This document shows, piece by piece, positions 48,134 to 63,300 of a stretch of 64,000 nucleotides of DNA; position 1 is the stretch's first letter; every line of letters starts with the position of its first letter. Location: assembly GCA_016169945.1 (NCBI GenBank), contig JADLSH010000193.1:248001-312000 (forward strand), read 5' to 3'. This stretch comes from Trachythela sp. YZ-2020 (Eukaryota; Cnidaria; Anthozoa; Malacalcyonacea; Clavulariidae). A program made the translations under genes and the position numbers. Under the pieces are notes generated by a model. It was not told where the DNA came from and ran no database searches. It saw nothing but the letters and a program-made list of their open reading frames with translations.

Positions 48134-49174
48134 TTAAGTCCAAGTCAATTCGCAATTTGCAGTCAACTCGACTCGTAAAGCAGATGGGGTCGGTCGGTCA
48201 TGTGGGGCACCTGTCCAGCATTTTTCAAACAGCTTTCGATATCCAGTATCGGATTCAGATACGACTTTCGGTAATCCTGGTCTAACCGAGTTTGTTGCTA
48301 TACCAAATATCACCAACTGCGGGTCCTCGCCCGCGTACGGCTCTACGCGAGACAACATTTGCCACATGCAAATCCCCAGGGAATACACATCAGCCTGTGT
48401 GGTGGGGAACTCTCCAAGCAGCAGTTCCGGTGCTTTGTACGCATGCGTGCCTGTGAGATAGAAATTCGGTCGGAGATCGCCGTCGAGTTCGTCGACCTTA
48501 AGAGAACATCCGAAGTCCGCGATCTTGCACGAAGATTCGTCGTTCATGATCAGGTTTGCGGGTTTGATATCCAGGTGAACTATACCCTGATTGTGGATAT
48601 ACTCCAGCCCGCAAGCTATAGCAGATGAGATATTGAGACGTCGAGCAAGAGATAGTTCCTCTTCTTTGCATTCAATCACTTCCTGAAGGTTTCTACTCCC
48701 GGCAAACTCCATGACCAAACATGGAGTGTTCTCCAACGTCATGGCTCCCAAAACCTTTACAATATTGTCATGATTCAATCGCATCACCCAGAGCTCTGCC
48801 AAGAAGCTGTTCCACACTAAATCTTTCGTTTTCGTGTTCGACCTCAATTTCTTGACGGCAATCTTTCGGTTATCGAGCAGTCCGCTGTACACAGTGCCGA
48901 ATCCGCCGCTTCCAATTGGATCACAGATCTGAATCTGAAGATTAGTGGAAAAGAGCGACGTGGATTCATCAGTTAAATGTGAATTAGGCTTTTCTTGTTT
49001 TGGGACATGACTCAAGTCTAGGTTTAGCGGACGAGGTCGCGGACTGGCTAACATTTGGCTTTTGTCTGCTAGATCACTCCTTGTGATCACACTTTGAGAT
49101 TGTAATATTCCAACAGAGTTTTTATCTGTTGAGAGTATATTTAGGAATTGAAATATACAATTTAGGATATCCAA
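48134..49174 (-). CDS. mos: Mos-type serine/threonine protein kinase
   Basis: A cytoplasmic MAP-kinase-kinase kinase that in animals drives MEK/ERK signalling in oocyte maturation and meiotic arrest. Single-exon, 346 codons from the outermost ATG. Kinase landmarks are all present: glycine loop IGSGGFGTV (88-93), Lys108 in IAVKKL, Glu127 in the FLAEL helix typical of Mos, catalytic VHLDIKPAN (Asp202, Asn207), DFG at 220-222 followed by CS (the Mos-style DFGCS), and APE at 248-250. The first ~40 residues lie in a region duplicated in the 5' flank (49285-49415), so Met41 (49054, MLASPRPRP) is the likelier start and gives 306 residues. The lack of introns is usual for mos. Which paralogue it is cannot be told. 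Confidence 0.9.
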   Translation of the reverse strand: MDILNCIFQFLNILSTDKNSVGILQSQSVITRSDLADKSQMLASPRPRPLNLDLSHVPKQEKPNSHLTDESTSLFSTNLQIQICDPIGSGGFGTVYSGLLDNRKIAVKKLRSNTKTKDLVWNSFLAELWVMRLNHDNIVKVLGAMTLENTPCLVMEFAGSRNLQEVIECKEEELSLARRLNISSAIACGLEYIHNQGIVHLDIKPANLIMNDESSCKIADFGCSLKVDELDGDLRPNFYLTGTHAYKAPELLLGEFPTTQADVYSLGICMWQMLSRVEPYAGEDPQLVIFGIATNSVRPGLPKVVSESDTGYRKLFEKCWTGAPHDRPTPSALRVELTANCELTWT

Positions 49175-49420
49175 TATCTCGGTCTATTTTAATAGTGCTT
49201 GATTCTTCACTTTATTAAAGATCAACTGGCTTCGATCATTCAAGTTTAATATACAATCGTATAGAGTTAAACTTTTGTTCGTTAGATTACTTTTGGTGAT
49301 CACACTTCGAGCAATAATCCAATAGCGCTTTTTTTCAGTGTGTTTCTTCAGGAATCCAAGATCCTTGATATTCAGTCTGTCTTTATACTTCTTGATTCTT
49401 TACTTTCTTAAATAACTCGC
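49072..49420. repeat. Diverged tandem duplication at the mos 5' end
   Basis: 49072-49205 (GTGATCACACTTTGAG...CTTGATTCTTCACTTTATTA) recurs in diverged form at about 49290-49415 (GTGATCACACTTCGAG...CTTGATTCTTTACTTTCTTA). On the mos strand this is 5'UTR or promoter. Confidence 0.7.
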
Positions 49421-49429
49421 TTCATACAA

Positions 49430-50710
49430 GTCTTATATGAAATCTTATCTCTTTGCAGGTTAATACTTGAAAAATATATACAATATATTTAATATGGCCG
49501 ATATCCACTATCGCTTGATATATATAACAAATCTTTACAACAAAGTCTACAATCTTTTAGTATTTTTCATTCACTTTAAACTGTTCCTGTGGAGTTGAAA
49601 TTTTCCTTATTGATTGCTGGACGCCTGCGTCAGATTCTTCTTTCAGTAAAGGCCGTCAAGCGCGTGACTTCACACCTTGGTCGATTTCGTCTTCAGATAC
49701 TAAACATGGTGTTCCGATCCACAGCGAGAAAACAAATACAGCCTTGTTTCTTTTCGTTCAAATCTCGCTTACTTTACACAAAGTGCAGAGATCTTTGTAT
49801 TTAACCGGAGTTCAGCGTTACGGTTCTACCGTTTGCACAGAAAAGGCCTGTGAAAGAACAATCTTACTGGTAGCAATTTCGCTTACTACCCGTTTGCGCT
49901 CAATCATTTCTTTGTTTACCCGCGCGACCACCTGTTTATTTGAGGCCAAGCGTAAAAGCTCATTGCTATTTTCAAATCAATTCAAAATTTGACTTAAAAG
50001 TTCTTTTAGTTCTTTTAAAATTTACTGCACGATAAAAACCCGTTGGGTATTTGTCCTCAAAGAAAAGAGTACAATTTCGACGTTTCGAGGGAAAGCAATT
50101 CCGGCAGACCTATTCCAACCCAATTTCGTTGGGTGTCACCCAATTTTTCAAAAATATCTTTAGATCATCTGATCCAAGTCCAAGGTCATACTGATCCGAT
50201 TTACCCTGATTTTTTAACTCAAAAGTATTTATTTAGTAATCTGCAGTATTTGTTTCAAAACGCATTAATTTCTATCAAATATTTCTATTAGTATTAATGT
50301 TTATATTATCTCCCATTTCTAATAATTTATGCGCCAGGTCTTTATCGTTGTTAATCGCCAACTATACTTATAGGTTACGCTTACTCTATAGACTATACCG
50401 GATAGCTTTCCGTACGACGCGAAAACCATATCGATATATATAGCCATTATAGGCCTTCCGTTTACATTTAGAACACTATTTTCGAAGCGATTTCTGGAAC
50501 AAAGCGACGTTATACCGCTCCGCTTCTGAAACAGTGGAAGTGGTACGGTACGTTTTCATATCGGATATGTTTATTAATCGGACGTACTTTCAAAATGAAG
50601 ACATGTTATCGTTTATGTGCAGTTGTTTGGATGACATTGATGTTTTGGCAAGAAAGCGTTTCCGAGGTGTGCTGTAATTCCAATAGTTTTGCAACATTTT
50701 TCGATGAGAA
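49430..50710. other. Intergenic; upstream of mos
   Basis: Mixed sequence; the frame at 49589-49804 has no recognisable domain. A GACGTTTCGAGGGAAAGC motif at about 50078 resembles Penelope-type element ends, but no reverse transcriptase is present. Confidence 0.4.
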
Positions 50711-50737
50711 CCGTTTACTTATGGGTGTCTGTAAAAC

Positions 50738-50850
50738 CCGGAACCCCCCCGGAACACCCCGAACCTTGCACGGAACACCCGGAACCCACCCGGAACCCCC
50801 CCGGAACACTCGGAACCCTGCCCGGAACACCCGGAACCCTGCCCGGAACG
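50738..50850. repeat. MULE subterminal GGAACACCC array
   Basis: CCCGGAACACCCGGAACCC-like tandem repeats just inside the left end, mirrored at about 54220-54380. Copy numbers differ between the ends. Confidence 0.85.
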
Positions 50851-51430
50851 AACGAGTTTGCTGTTTTAGTACTGTTTCTCGTCGTTCGTCTAGACATTTT
50901 CGACTAAAATTACGACATCTATGTCTTTTGAAACTGTTTTGGTCTTTTTGAGAAAAGAAAAGCTAAGAATTAAGGCCAAGACAGACTGAACGCGATTCTA
51001 CAAAGCGGCGCGATTTTTCGATTTTCACTGACATATAACTTTGATCCTGTTTTATGTTTTTCAAATATTCAGAAGCGCTATAACAGCTTGAGTTATTTGG
51101 TCTGCATATCTTTTAAAATTTCCTTCCATAGACGGTTCTATTTACTTTTAAAAACTGAAAAATCGCGTCGCGTTGCCGAATCGCGTCCGGTGTGTCTGGG
51201 CCTTAAGGCCGGATAAACGATGCGTGGAAAAGCGTCGATGAATGGTGAACGAACAATAATGCTTCAATTGAATGACTAACGCTTTTCACTTTTGTATTTT
51301 ATTTCATTGAACAAAACGAATTCCGCTATTTAGTAACTCAGGTTTTATATAACACAACACATTTGATATTTGATTTGTTATCACTGTATTACTGCGCGGT
51401 AATCCGATCCCTGTATTAAGTGTTTTAGTC

Positions 51431-53702
<2,272 letters not shown>

Positions 53703-54619
53703 TACAGTGATAACAAATCAAATATCAAATGTGTTGTGTTATATAAAACCTGAGTTACTAAATAGCGGAATTCGTTTTGTTCAATGAAATAAAATACAAA
53801 AGTGAAAAGCGTTAGTCATTCAATTGAAGCATTATTGTTCGTTCACCATTCATCGACGCTTTTCCACGCATCGTTTATCCGGCCTTAAGGCCCAGACACA
53901 CCGGACGCGATTTTTCAGTTTTTAAAAGTAAATAGAACCGTCTATGGAAGGAAATTTTAAAAGATATGCAGACCAAATAACTCAAGCTGTTATAGCGCTT
54001 CTGAATATTTGAAAAACATAAAACAGGATTAAAGTTATATGTCAGTGAAAATCGAAAAATCGCGCCGCTTTGTAGAATCGCGTTCAGTCTGTCTTGGCCT
54101 TAATTCTTAGCTTTTCTTTTCTCAAAAAGACCAAAACAGTTTCAAAAGACATAGATGTCGTAATTTTAGTCGAAAATGTCTAGACGAACGACGAGAAACA
54201 GTACTAAAACAGCAAACTCGTTCGTTCCGGGCAGGGTTCCGGGTGTTCCGGGCAGGGTTCCGGGTGTTCCGGGCAGGGTTCCGAGTGTTCCGGGGGGGTT
54301 CCGGGTGGGTTCCGGGTGTTCCGTGCAAGGTTCCGGGTGTTCCGGGGGGGTTCCGGGTGTTCCGGGCAGTGTTCCGGGTTTTACAGACAGCCTTTACTTA
54401 TTGTCTATCTCGACGAATTACGGAGGGTTATTATGTATGCACATTGTTTGCTTTTAACAGGCTTCGTTTTGTGTTGCTTGTTTTGGTAAGTTTTTGTAGA
54501 TTGTTCAGATGTCAGAAATATGTGCTTTAAACGGCTTCGTGTTGAAATCGAGAAAAAAATCGAGATATTTTGATGATTTTCACAAATCAAACAGAAAAAT
54601 TTGGTTTACATGTACACGT

Positions 54620-54938
54620 CAAGCCCGTAGCTGAGGGGGGGCCTGGGGGGCAGTGCCCCCCCATCCGGAAATAAAATTGAAATCATGCCCCCCCAAACAC
54701 GAGCACTATCACGTTATTTTTGTTTTGGTTAAGTTCATTTATAGCTAGAAAGTTGATTTTCTATGTTTACTTTAAAGTTTTAAGAAATAAAGGACAAATC
54801 TAATATTCTTCACGGTCTAGAAGAACGTATTTTTACCAATTTTTCCAGGGCTGCGACCGGAAACTAGCACAAAAACATCCCCTCTGCTAAATTTTTCAGC
54901 AGTGCCCCCCTAGAAATTGAGAGCCAGCTACGGGCTTG
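54620..54938. mobile_element. hAT-like MITE, 8-bp TSD
   Basis: Ends CAAGCCCGTAGCTG and complement; AGTGCCCCCC at both ends. Identical GTACACGT at 54612-54619 and 54939-54946. Confidence 0.88.
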
Positions 54939-54949
54939 GTACACGTGCT

Positions 54950-55735
54950 CCAAGCAGTTCCACTCGCCTATTTCATAGACCCATAGCCTTGAACATTCTA
55001 GAGACGGCCACTTATATAAGCCGGACCGGCGCACAAGTTTTGATATCTTGGCTAGCATTGTTTTTATATATTTTCAAGATTGTATTCATATAGAAACCGA
55101 GTTCGGGTATAAGGATTTTTATAGCAAATGGCTATACCTATCTACTCTAAAAGTCGTCATTTGTTGTCGTTAACACCAAGAATTGGTTAACTGCAAAAAG
55201 TAATGAAAATAAGGCAGAAGTCCGAGCAGGGAAAGGAAAATGCACTGAATTTGCTGTTTTTGGATAAAATAGATGGAAACAGCAAATTCTGGGTATTTTC
55301 CCCACCTGTCACGGCTTTTGCCTCATTTTTACTTATTTTTACATGAGACGAAATCTTGATGATAGGCACCTTAAAAATCCTTTAAAAGTATTGAGATACT
55401 TTTAACCTAATTTCCATAATCTGGACGGGTCGAGAAGGCAAACGGGTTGGTTATCGTTTCGATCAGTCAAATATCAATGTATTGACATGATATGATAGTT
55501 ATTAGTAATACTACAAAATATAGTGGGGGAAATTTTTTGGGGGCCACCCTGTATGTTCACGACATACTGACAGTCTGGATCAGTATGAAAATCTGCGCTT
55601 GATCACATACAAATTTGCACAACTTTGGCATTGTAACAATATCTTTTTATAATAAATCAATATCCCTGTGATCAGCTATTGGCGTAAACATACGACAACA
55701 GTAACTCAAATTATAGTAAATTGCAGTGAACATTT
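54950..55735. other. Intergenic, no recognised feature
   Basis: No gene. A short inverted pair (CAGCAAATTCTGGGTATTTT with GAATTTGCTGTTTTTGGA) lies at about 55250-55300. Confidence 0.45.
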
Positions 55736-55791
55736 TACTGACTGTAAGATATTTATTTCGAGATTCGGTGGTGGAGTAGGATACAACCACC

Positions 55792-55930
55792 TGAAAAATA
55801 CAATAAGAACTTCGACGTTTCGAGCGAAGGCCCTTCGTCGGCTGGAAGTTAGTAGCGAAGGACCTTCGTAACTTCCAGACGAAGGATCTTCGCTCGAAAC
55901 GTCGAAGTTCTTATTGTATTTTTCAGGTAG
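55792..55930. repeat. Hairpin with GACGTTTCGAGCGAAG
   Basis: Inverted repeat around 55860: AATACAATAAGAACTTCGAC...complement. The ACTTCGACGTTTCGAGCGAA motif is common at ends of Penelope-like elements; only the ends remain. Confidence 0.65.
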
Positions 55931-56359
55931 TTTAATGCCGAATCTTCGTTAGACTCTACCTACACTGCATGGCACCACGCGTTCGAGTTATATATTTCTA
56001 GCTTTATTATATTTTTCTCCAGGTATAGTGTAAACTGTTCTAGGAGTATACTGTTTAGGAAAGCGAAAAACGAAACCTGGTAACGACGTTGTAACGTCAT
56101 CTTGGGGAAACATCAATTTCAATCACTGGTATAAAAAATAATGCGCTATCCAGTCTATACATTCGAGATCAGTGATTTCATACGTTCGGTTGGCCGTTGT
56201 GACACCGCCCTCCATACTAACAGGCTTCGCTTCCAACAATATCATGCAGACACCATATACTGCATTGGCTTGTTGAGATGAGTTTTTGTAAAAGGGCATT
56301 ATGACACGAATTTCACGTTATTGTAATTATACTTTTATTGGAAAGAACTTTAAAGTGCC

Positions 56360-57065
56360 TATACAGCCTAATTTCTTATTTGACATTTTAATAGAGCATT
56401 AGAAAGTAGCTTATAAGTTGTTTTACAGTTTTTCAATTACACTTTTCGTTTGGAAGATATTTTGCAGCAAAGTTATATTTTGGTGAAAAAATGGAAGCGA
56501 GTCTTTGACGTCATTTAAGAAACGAGATTTTTCATGCTCTATTGAAATATCAAATAAAAAATAGGCTGTATGGGCGCTTTAAAATGATAGTATAACATTT
56601 TTTAAAGTTTCTCCATCTATTTTCATTTTCGAGATATTGAGGTTGGTTTAATATGTAAATATCACAACTTTCTACATCACATTTCATAATGCAGAGTTTA
56701 TGAATGATCAGTAATGTTTGGAGAGATTTCTATTTAAGTCTCTTAAAACATTTTCGTTGCGTAGAATCTGACAAAATCTTCACATCAACCTATTTCTAGC
56801 AAAACATGCCCAAAAATAGGAAAGATATTTCAAATTTGACGACAACTCGTTATGAAATATGACGTAGAAACGTTGTGTTATTTACATATTATCAAACCAA
56901 CATCAATATCTCGAAAATGAAAAGAGATACGGAAAATTTTTAAAGAATGTTATGCTATCAATATAATATGATCATAGTTATGCTATCAATTTAATATGAT
57001 AGTTATGCTATCAATATAATATGATAGTTATGCTATCAATATAATATAGTTATTTCCAATAGAAG
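56360..57065. repeat. Foldback region and ~25-bp tandem repeats
   Basis: Inverted pairs: GAAAGAACTTTAAAGTGCC/GGCGCTTTAAAATG-type at 56340-56580, and TTTCGAGATATTGAGGTTGG (56630) with its complement near 56900. At 56960-57050, GTTATGCTATCAATATAATA is repeated about four times. Confidence 0.65.
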
Positions 57066-57212
57066 TATCTCTAGAATAACATATCGTATCATATGCTCTT
57101 TAATAGATGTGCAACGTCTGAAGACGTTCCGCTAAGAGTTAAAAGTTCTGTTTCCAGGTTCTTGGACCAGAAAATAGTCTAACCAACTTGAATTAATAAT
57201 TATTGACCAGTG

Positions 57213-57369
57213 TTAGAAAAGTCTGGGCGGAGTGAGTCCAATTTCTTTAGTCACATATTCTTGAGCAAGGGCTGCTTGTCGGATTGAGAAGGTATGCGCC
57301 ATTTCACTTTCACTTCTTACAAGTTCAAGAGCTTTGTCAAAGTTCTCGATCGATTCTTTAAAGTCCCCA
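57213..57369 (-). CDS. TOMM70: TOMM70 last coding exon
   Basis: Acceptor TTTCTTTCAG; encodes GDFKESIENFDKALEL to GLTPPRLF, then TAA. The ATG-based frame upstream of 57369 is intron. Confidence 0.9.
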
Positions 57370-60300
57370 CTGAAAGAAATATGTACATTTGTTGAGTTGT
57401 TCATTTTGCTGTTAAAAGTTTAGAACAGTAGAATACAAAGTAAGAGAGAGAATCGTGAGCACTGTACACACTGCTGAATACCAGCTATACCTACAGAGTA
57501 GTAGGCTGAGTACTAGGCTGAAACCGCACTCGTTTTATTAACGGCAAAGTGGCGATTAAAGGCCAAGTTACACGGAGCAATTTTTGTCATAACTTGCAAC
57601 GCGATTTCCGCACAGAGCCACGTTATGTATACAAATATGCGCACAGAAAGACAGTGAACATGCATGGCTCGCGTTTCACTCCACCGATAATATCACTCTC
57701 ATTCATTTCATTGTTTTTCAAAAATAGAATTTTTTAGGGCCTGTTTACATGGAGGTAGGGTGACCCTACCACTAGGTAAATATCGTTTTGCAGGTCGGCA
57801 TTTAGGTCGGCATTCGGCAATGAGTTTCAAGGGCTGATACTATAGACATATTCATTTATTGTTATTTCACAAAATAAAGGGAATAGCTGCATGGGGTATT
57901 TTACAAACTTAGACCAAAAATCGCAGGTTTTTAGAAAGAAAAACAATTCACTATTGCTGCTGGGATAAAGTTTCCCTAATAAGCACCTGTCATGGCCACA
58001 AGAACAGCCCGTCTGTCAGATGTATTGGAGTAAAATTTGATGGAGAAATTACAATGTAATAATCATGCAATACCTTTGAACTTGTAGCGTTGCTAGAGTT
58101 TCAAACGCAAAGTCACATTTGGGATCAAGAGTGACAGCTTTCTTTAAAAGATCCATCGCCTTTTGGATATCTCGTTTCCATTGGCAAACCAACAATCTAT
58201 AACAAAATATATACAACGAACATTTATTGCGTTTGTTTAACTGGACGGTCGTCATTAAATCTAATGTAATGAATTCCTCAGAGCAAGCGCCTTTCACCTC
58301 TGAGATCGTGGGTTCGATTCTTGCCGCCGACTCATGACACTTATGTGAAGAATTAGTCAACTCCGGGAACTCCGGTTTCCTCCCACAGGGAATGTTATGT
58401 AAGCCCCAAACTAACCCTTCTTTCGTAGCTGTGCTCCTAGACTTGCTCCAAGTCTGTCTCTTATAGGGATTTTTATTGATATACTCCCCCTATAAGAGAC
58501 AGACTTGGAGCAAGTCTACTGTGCTCCCTGATCAGACATGAGTCACACGGTGGCAGCCAGAGGCGCCTTTAACAAGCCTTCGACTCGATCAAGTCAAGCT
58601 GCGTCCTTCGCAATTCAGCTCAGCTCTCAGCTGCAAGTATAAGGATGATTAGCACACCTCCACTAAAGCCTGATTTCCATATGGTCGTAACCGTGTCGTA
58701 AACGTGTCGTAACTGTCGTGGAGATAGGCTTGCAGTCTATCTCCACGACAGTTACGACACGTTTACGACACGGTTACGACCATATGGAAACCAGGCTTAA
58801 CTTACATACATGGGGAAACTTAATGTGTTTTCTCCATAGTATGAATTTAATGCAATTCGAAAAAAGCAGGTACTTTGCCACTCAAAGAGTTTCGCTAATA
58901 CGGTTTAAGAAAGAGCCTGGACAATGCCTAAAACTCCCGTTGAGCTCTAAACTCTTCCTTTTTTGTGCTATAATTTCCGTCGCCAAAAGGGCACACGACA
59001 CGAAATTATTATTTTTATACTTTTATTGGAAAGAGCTTTCAAAATGACACAATAACATTCATTATAGTTTTTCCAGACCTCTCAGTTTTATTCTTTATTC
59101 TATTCTATTTTTCTACTTTAATGAGTGTAATCTACTCTAATCTGACCATGAAAATCAAATCCATGGGAAATACTGGTGGAATTAGAAAACAAAAGGAGCA
59201 CCACATCCTAACTGCGACAGGCAATATCGAAACACTAAAAGGTTTAGCAAGTACTTACGCCTTGTAAACGTAATGGACAGGATTATTTGGCTCTATTGAG
59301 ATAGCACTATCGAAGTTTTTATTGGCAGCTTCGAAGTCTTGCATTTCTTGGTTCAACTAAAATTACACAATACAGTATACATATAATAAACAATATAGAA
59401 TTTTTAACAACATTTTATGTTATACTCGTCTATTTGTGAAATTTTAAATGCATGCGTGTGATTCCTAACACAATTCGTTACATTATCAATTAAAATTCCA
59501 ATCTTTGGACCCATATAATAGGGCATTAGACATTAAAGGTCAGAGGAGGTCGGACAAGCAATTAGCGAGTTGTCACGTGAGCTCTAGACCAATGAGATCA
59601 CTCTATTTTCTCATCGTGTTATCTGAAATATTGGGGAAGAAAAATTTGCATTCGACGCAAAATAAATCGAGAAAAAACATTAATATTAAAATTTTCTTGC
59701 AAACTTTCAAGTGTAGTGGTACTACTACTAAAGATCTGGCGATGTCTGCAAAAATCTCTGAGGTAAACGTTATTTTCAATGTTATTTTGATGTTTGAAGT
59801 TAGTCGACTCCCCGCGACGTGTTGACTCAAGTCTAAATATGTTTACAATGTTTAAAATGAAATATCTAGAATTCCCATGGTTCGATTTTCTTCATTTTTG
59901 GTAGTCGTCAAGACAAAAATATAAGCTTTAAATCTGCTGGAATGATCGGTGATCCCCTGGCAGTTTTCGAGATATTAGGCATTGAAGTGACCATAGTCAT
60001 TTCTGACATTTGCCAAATGGTGTCTAATAGTTTAGGAAGATATTGCGCCACCAAAGCTTGTTTTCCCAGGAATCTTGAAACTTCTTTAATATAAGAGCGT
60101 TATTCTTTAAAGTAAGCGTTAAAGTACTTTGGAATGAATTTTAGGAGATATTTGCGTGTTGTTTGGAGATTTTATATCTGGGCTGGTGTCACAGCTCTGT
60201 CTGCAATTTTGTTATCTGACAGCCCACTCGACTCGCAAATATCAGATATTTGTCATTGTTATTCAATTTTTTCCTGGAATGCATCCATGCTATTTCAATA

Positions 60301-63300
60301 ACTATTGATCTTCCTATGTGAGCAGTATTTTGTAAGGTAAACGTTATTTTGATCTTTTATGTAGGCTGTACGTCGTCATATTGTATTTATCCGATGCATT
60401 TCTGTCAACAATCTTTGAAGTTGATTAGTTGAACCTCTCGAATTTCCACAATTGACGCAGCGATTGCTCGTATTTTTCTGAAGGAGTGGACTTTACTGTA
60501 ATAAGTGCTGAGTTTTGAAGAAAATTTTAGAAGTAATTTTTGTTTATTTACTGATTTGTATTTTGGTTTGAATTCTATCATTGTATTGTTAAATTTGCCT
60601 TGTTGGTGAATATTTGCTTTCTTTAATATTTATTTATATATGTAGAGAATGAGCAGAGATATTATATTTTATGCATGTACTCCCGGCGTGTGCAATCGAT
60701 GAAATCAATAATCGATATCAATTAATATCAATCGATATCAATTAATCGATTGATATTGAAAATCGATGAACAATCGATGGTGAAGGTTTTTGTGACCTTA
60801 TTGATTGGTGTCGATTATCGATAGCAATCAATAGACTAATTGCATTACGATTGGTATTGATTATCAATAACAATCGATGAACTAAGTGTTAAATTGGTAT
60901 CGATTGAGTATTCTCGACCACTGTACTCACTTTCCGGTGAAGCTTATATATAAACCTTTATCTTTTTGTTGTCATTTCTTCTATAAATTCTTAAGTTCTC
61001 TCAGTCGTTTGTTAATTTGATGTTGGTTTTTCCTTTTTCAATCGAGATAAATATAGATACAAATGGAACAATTTAATAGTGCACACTGTTTGCGTGCATG
61101 GGTGAGTTGACATTACCAAATTTGCCTTATTAGCCACAGCCACACAGACAGATTTGTCATTCGCCCAATGAATAAGAGCCCAGCAAATTACTTTAAGCCA
61201 CACATAATATGTAAGAAAATTTTATTAGCTAACGTTTCGTTGTTTACAGTACACCATTTTCAGAGCATTTAAACAAATTTACATGGTATGCATGTTATAA
61301 GTTATATATATTTACAAAAGACACAAATCAGCTAGACCGGGAATTTAAAAAATTGATGAAATCGATACCAATCGATGAATATCGATTGACAAACGGACTG
61401 AATTTTGTGACTATCGATTGGTCATCGATTGGCAAATACCAATCGATATCAATTAATTAATTGGTATTGATTGATATCGATTGATCGATTGGCTTTCCGA
61501 TCATCGATTTTTATCGATTGCACATGCCGGGATGTACTATGTATTTTCAATAAACTGTATATTACTGTAAAGTTTGTTTTGTCTACATTTCACCAGTAAT
61601 TTCTGTTGCAAAAGTATATGTTTAAGCTGATGATTAGAAGTTCTTTGACAACCCCAATATGGCAGTTTTCAGTAGTCACAATGTGCTATTGGGATAAATA
61701 AATAACTAAATACATATTAAAAGTCGAAACCTTTGATGCCAGCAGAATCAATCTGGCCAATAAATATTTAGTTTTTCTCACTATTTGCACAATGTACATT
61801 ACAAATACAGACGATCCAAGCAGTGGGTCAGCTTATGAAATCAATACATAGTGTCTAGTTAGACCCTTCATTCTCATCTTTTCCTCAGTCTTTCCATGAA
61901 TGTATGTTTATGTATATACACCTGTATATAGTAGGAGTATTTATGTGTGTATTGTAAATAATGCATAGTATAATTTTGTTAAATGTAATTTATAATTGCA
62001 GGACCCCACTGAAAAACACTTCGATGATGTGGGTATCCTGGTTAAATATAAATAAATAATAAAATAAAATAAATATAAAATGTTTACATATAGAATTTCA
62101 ACACATGAACATTTATATTGACCACAAGACCAGATGATCACACGCAGGCTTTGAGATTTCTGCACAAATAAATCCATTAAACGGACTGAAAGAGCCTTGT
62201 TATACATCGAACACAAACACTAAACACATCCATAATGATGGCATTGAGTCTCTGGATCAATAGCGTCCATTTTCGCAGAATTTGCTATGGCCAGATATGT
62301 TGACTTCACGGCAGTCAACGCATAAATGAGGTCGCACGTGGAACATACGCTCATTACCCATGATGCTTTGCGGCCTGCTTGTCCGACCTCCTCTGCATTA
62401 AAGGTGAAATAATATAGATGAAAATTTGCACACTGTGCAATTACAGCAGTGCAAATTAACAAAACAAGATCAGAGCCTGGAAACAAGGCAAGAAAAATCA
62501 ACATGGCAGCGGATACTAGCAATGTAAATGTTCACTTTTTGACGACTTTTTCTACACTTTCAATGGAAAATCGTACGTGAATACAACAATTTAAGTTCAA
62601 GGAGCACATAAACTGAAAAAGTTTGCTAACAAGCAACGAAAACAATGCTTAAACGGCGTGGGTGAGTGCACAAGTGTTATCAAAGCGTGTAAGTTTTTCA
62701 TGTATATTATTAATAAGTAATAGTATGGTTTCTCGTGAAATTTGGAAAACAAACACTCGTGAGTTTTCAAAGACGTCAAATTGCATTCGTCCTTCGGACT
62801 CGTGCAATTTTGATCGTCTTTGAAAAACTCACTCGTGCATGTTTTTTCCAAATTGCACTCGAAACCATATATACTATTACCTATACAAATTGAGCAGCTA
62901 AAGATAAAAGTTGGCCTCTAAAACAAAAAGGCTCAAATAAACTTTCGACTTTACTTGGAACAATTTCGATGGTTGAGCGAAGAAAACGACGAATTTTACC
63001 CTTTAAGACACACAACTGTGACGAGTTAGGATTGGATCAAATGCTTTAGACCACTATTTCACGAAAATATTATACTAGGTGGAAATATATAAGGTTTATC
63101 ATTTAATTGGTTTGGAATGTACTTGATTCATTAAATAATGCCAAAATCAATTGCTAAATGAAAATGGAGTATGTGTGACTTATTTCAATATTTTCAGTTC
63201 AAATTGTCCTCATTTGCAACTATAAGGATAATTAAACAAAAAACATGTTCTGTTCTGTCTGTTCTGATGTGGAACGTTCATGTTTATCAAGAATATCTGA

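Noticed and set aside
50595..50951. 118-codon Pro/Gly-rich frame and its counterparts at 54122-54530
   Set aside because: Translation of the MULE subterminal GGAACACCC array in several frames; no start context and no conserved domain.
62220..62522. 100-codon minus-strand frame
   Set aside because: It crosses the terminus of the MULE-like element at 62395, and the homologous copy at 2640-2830 does not keep the frame open.
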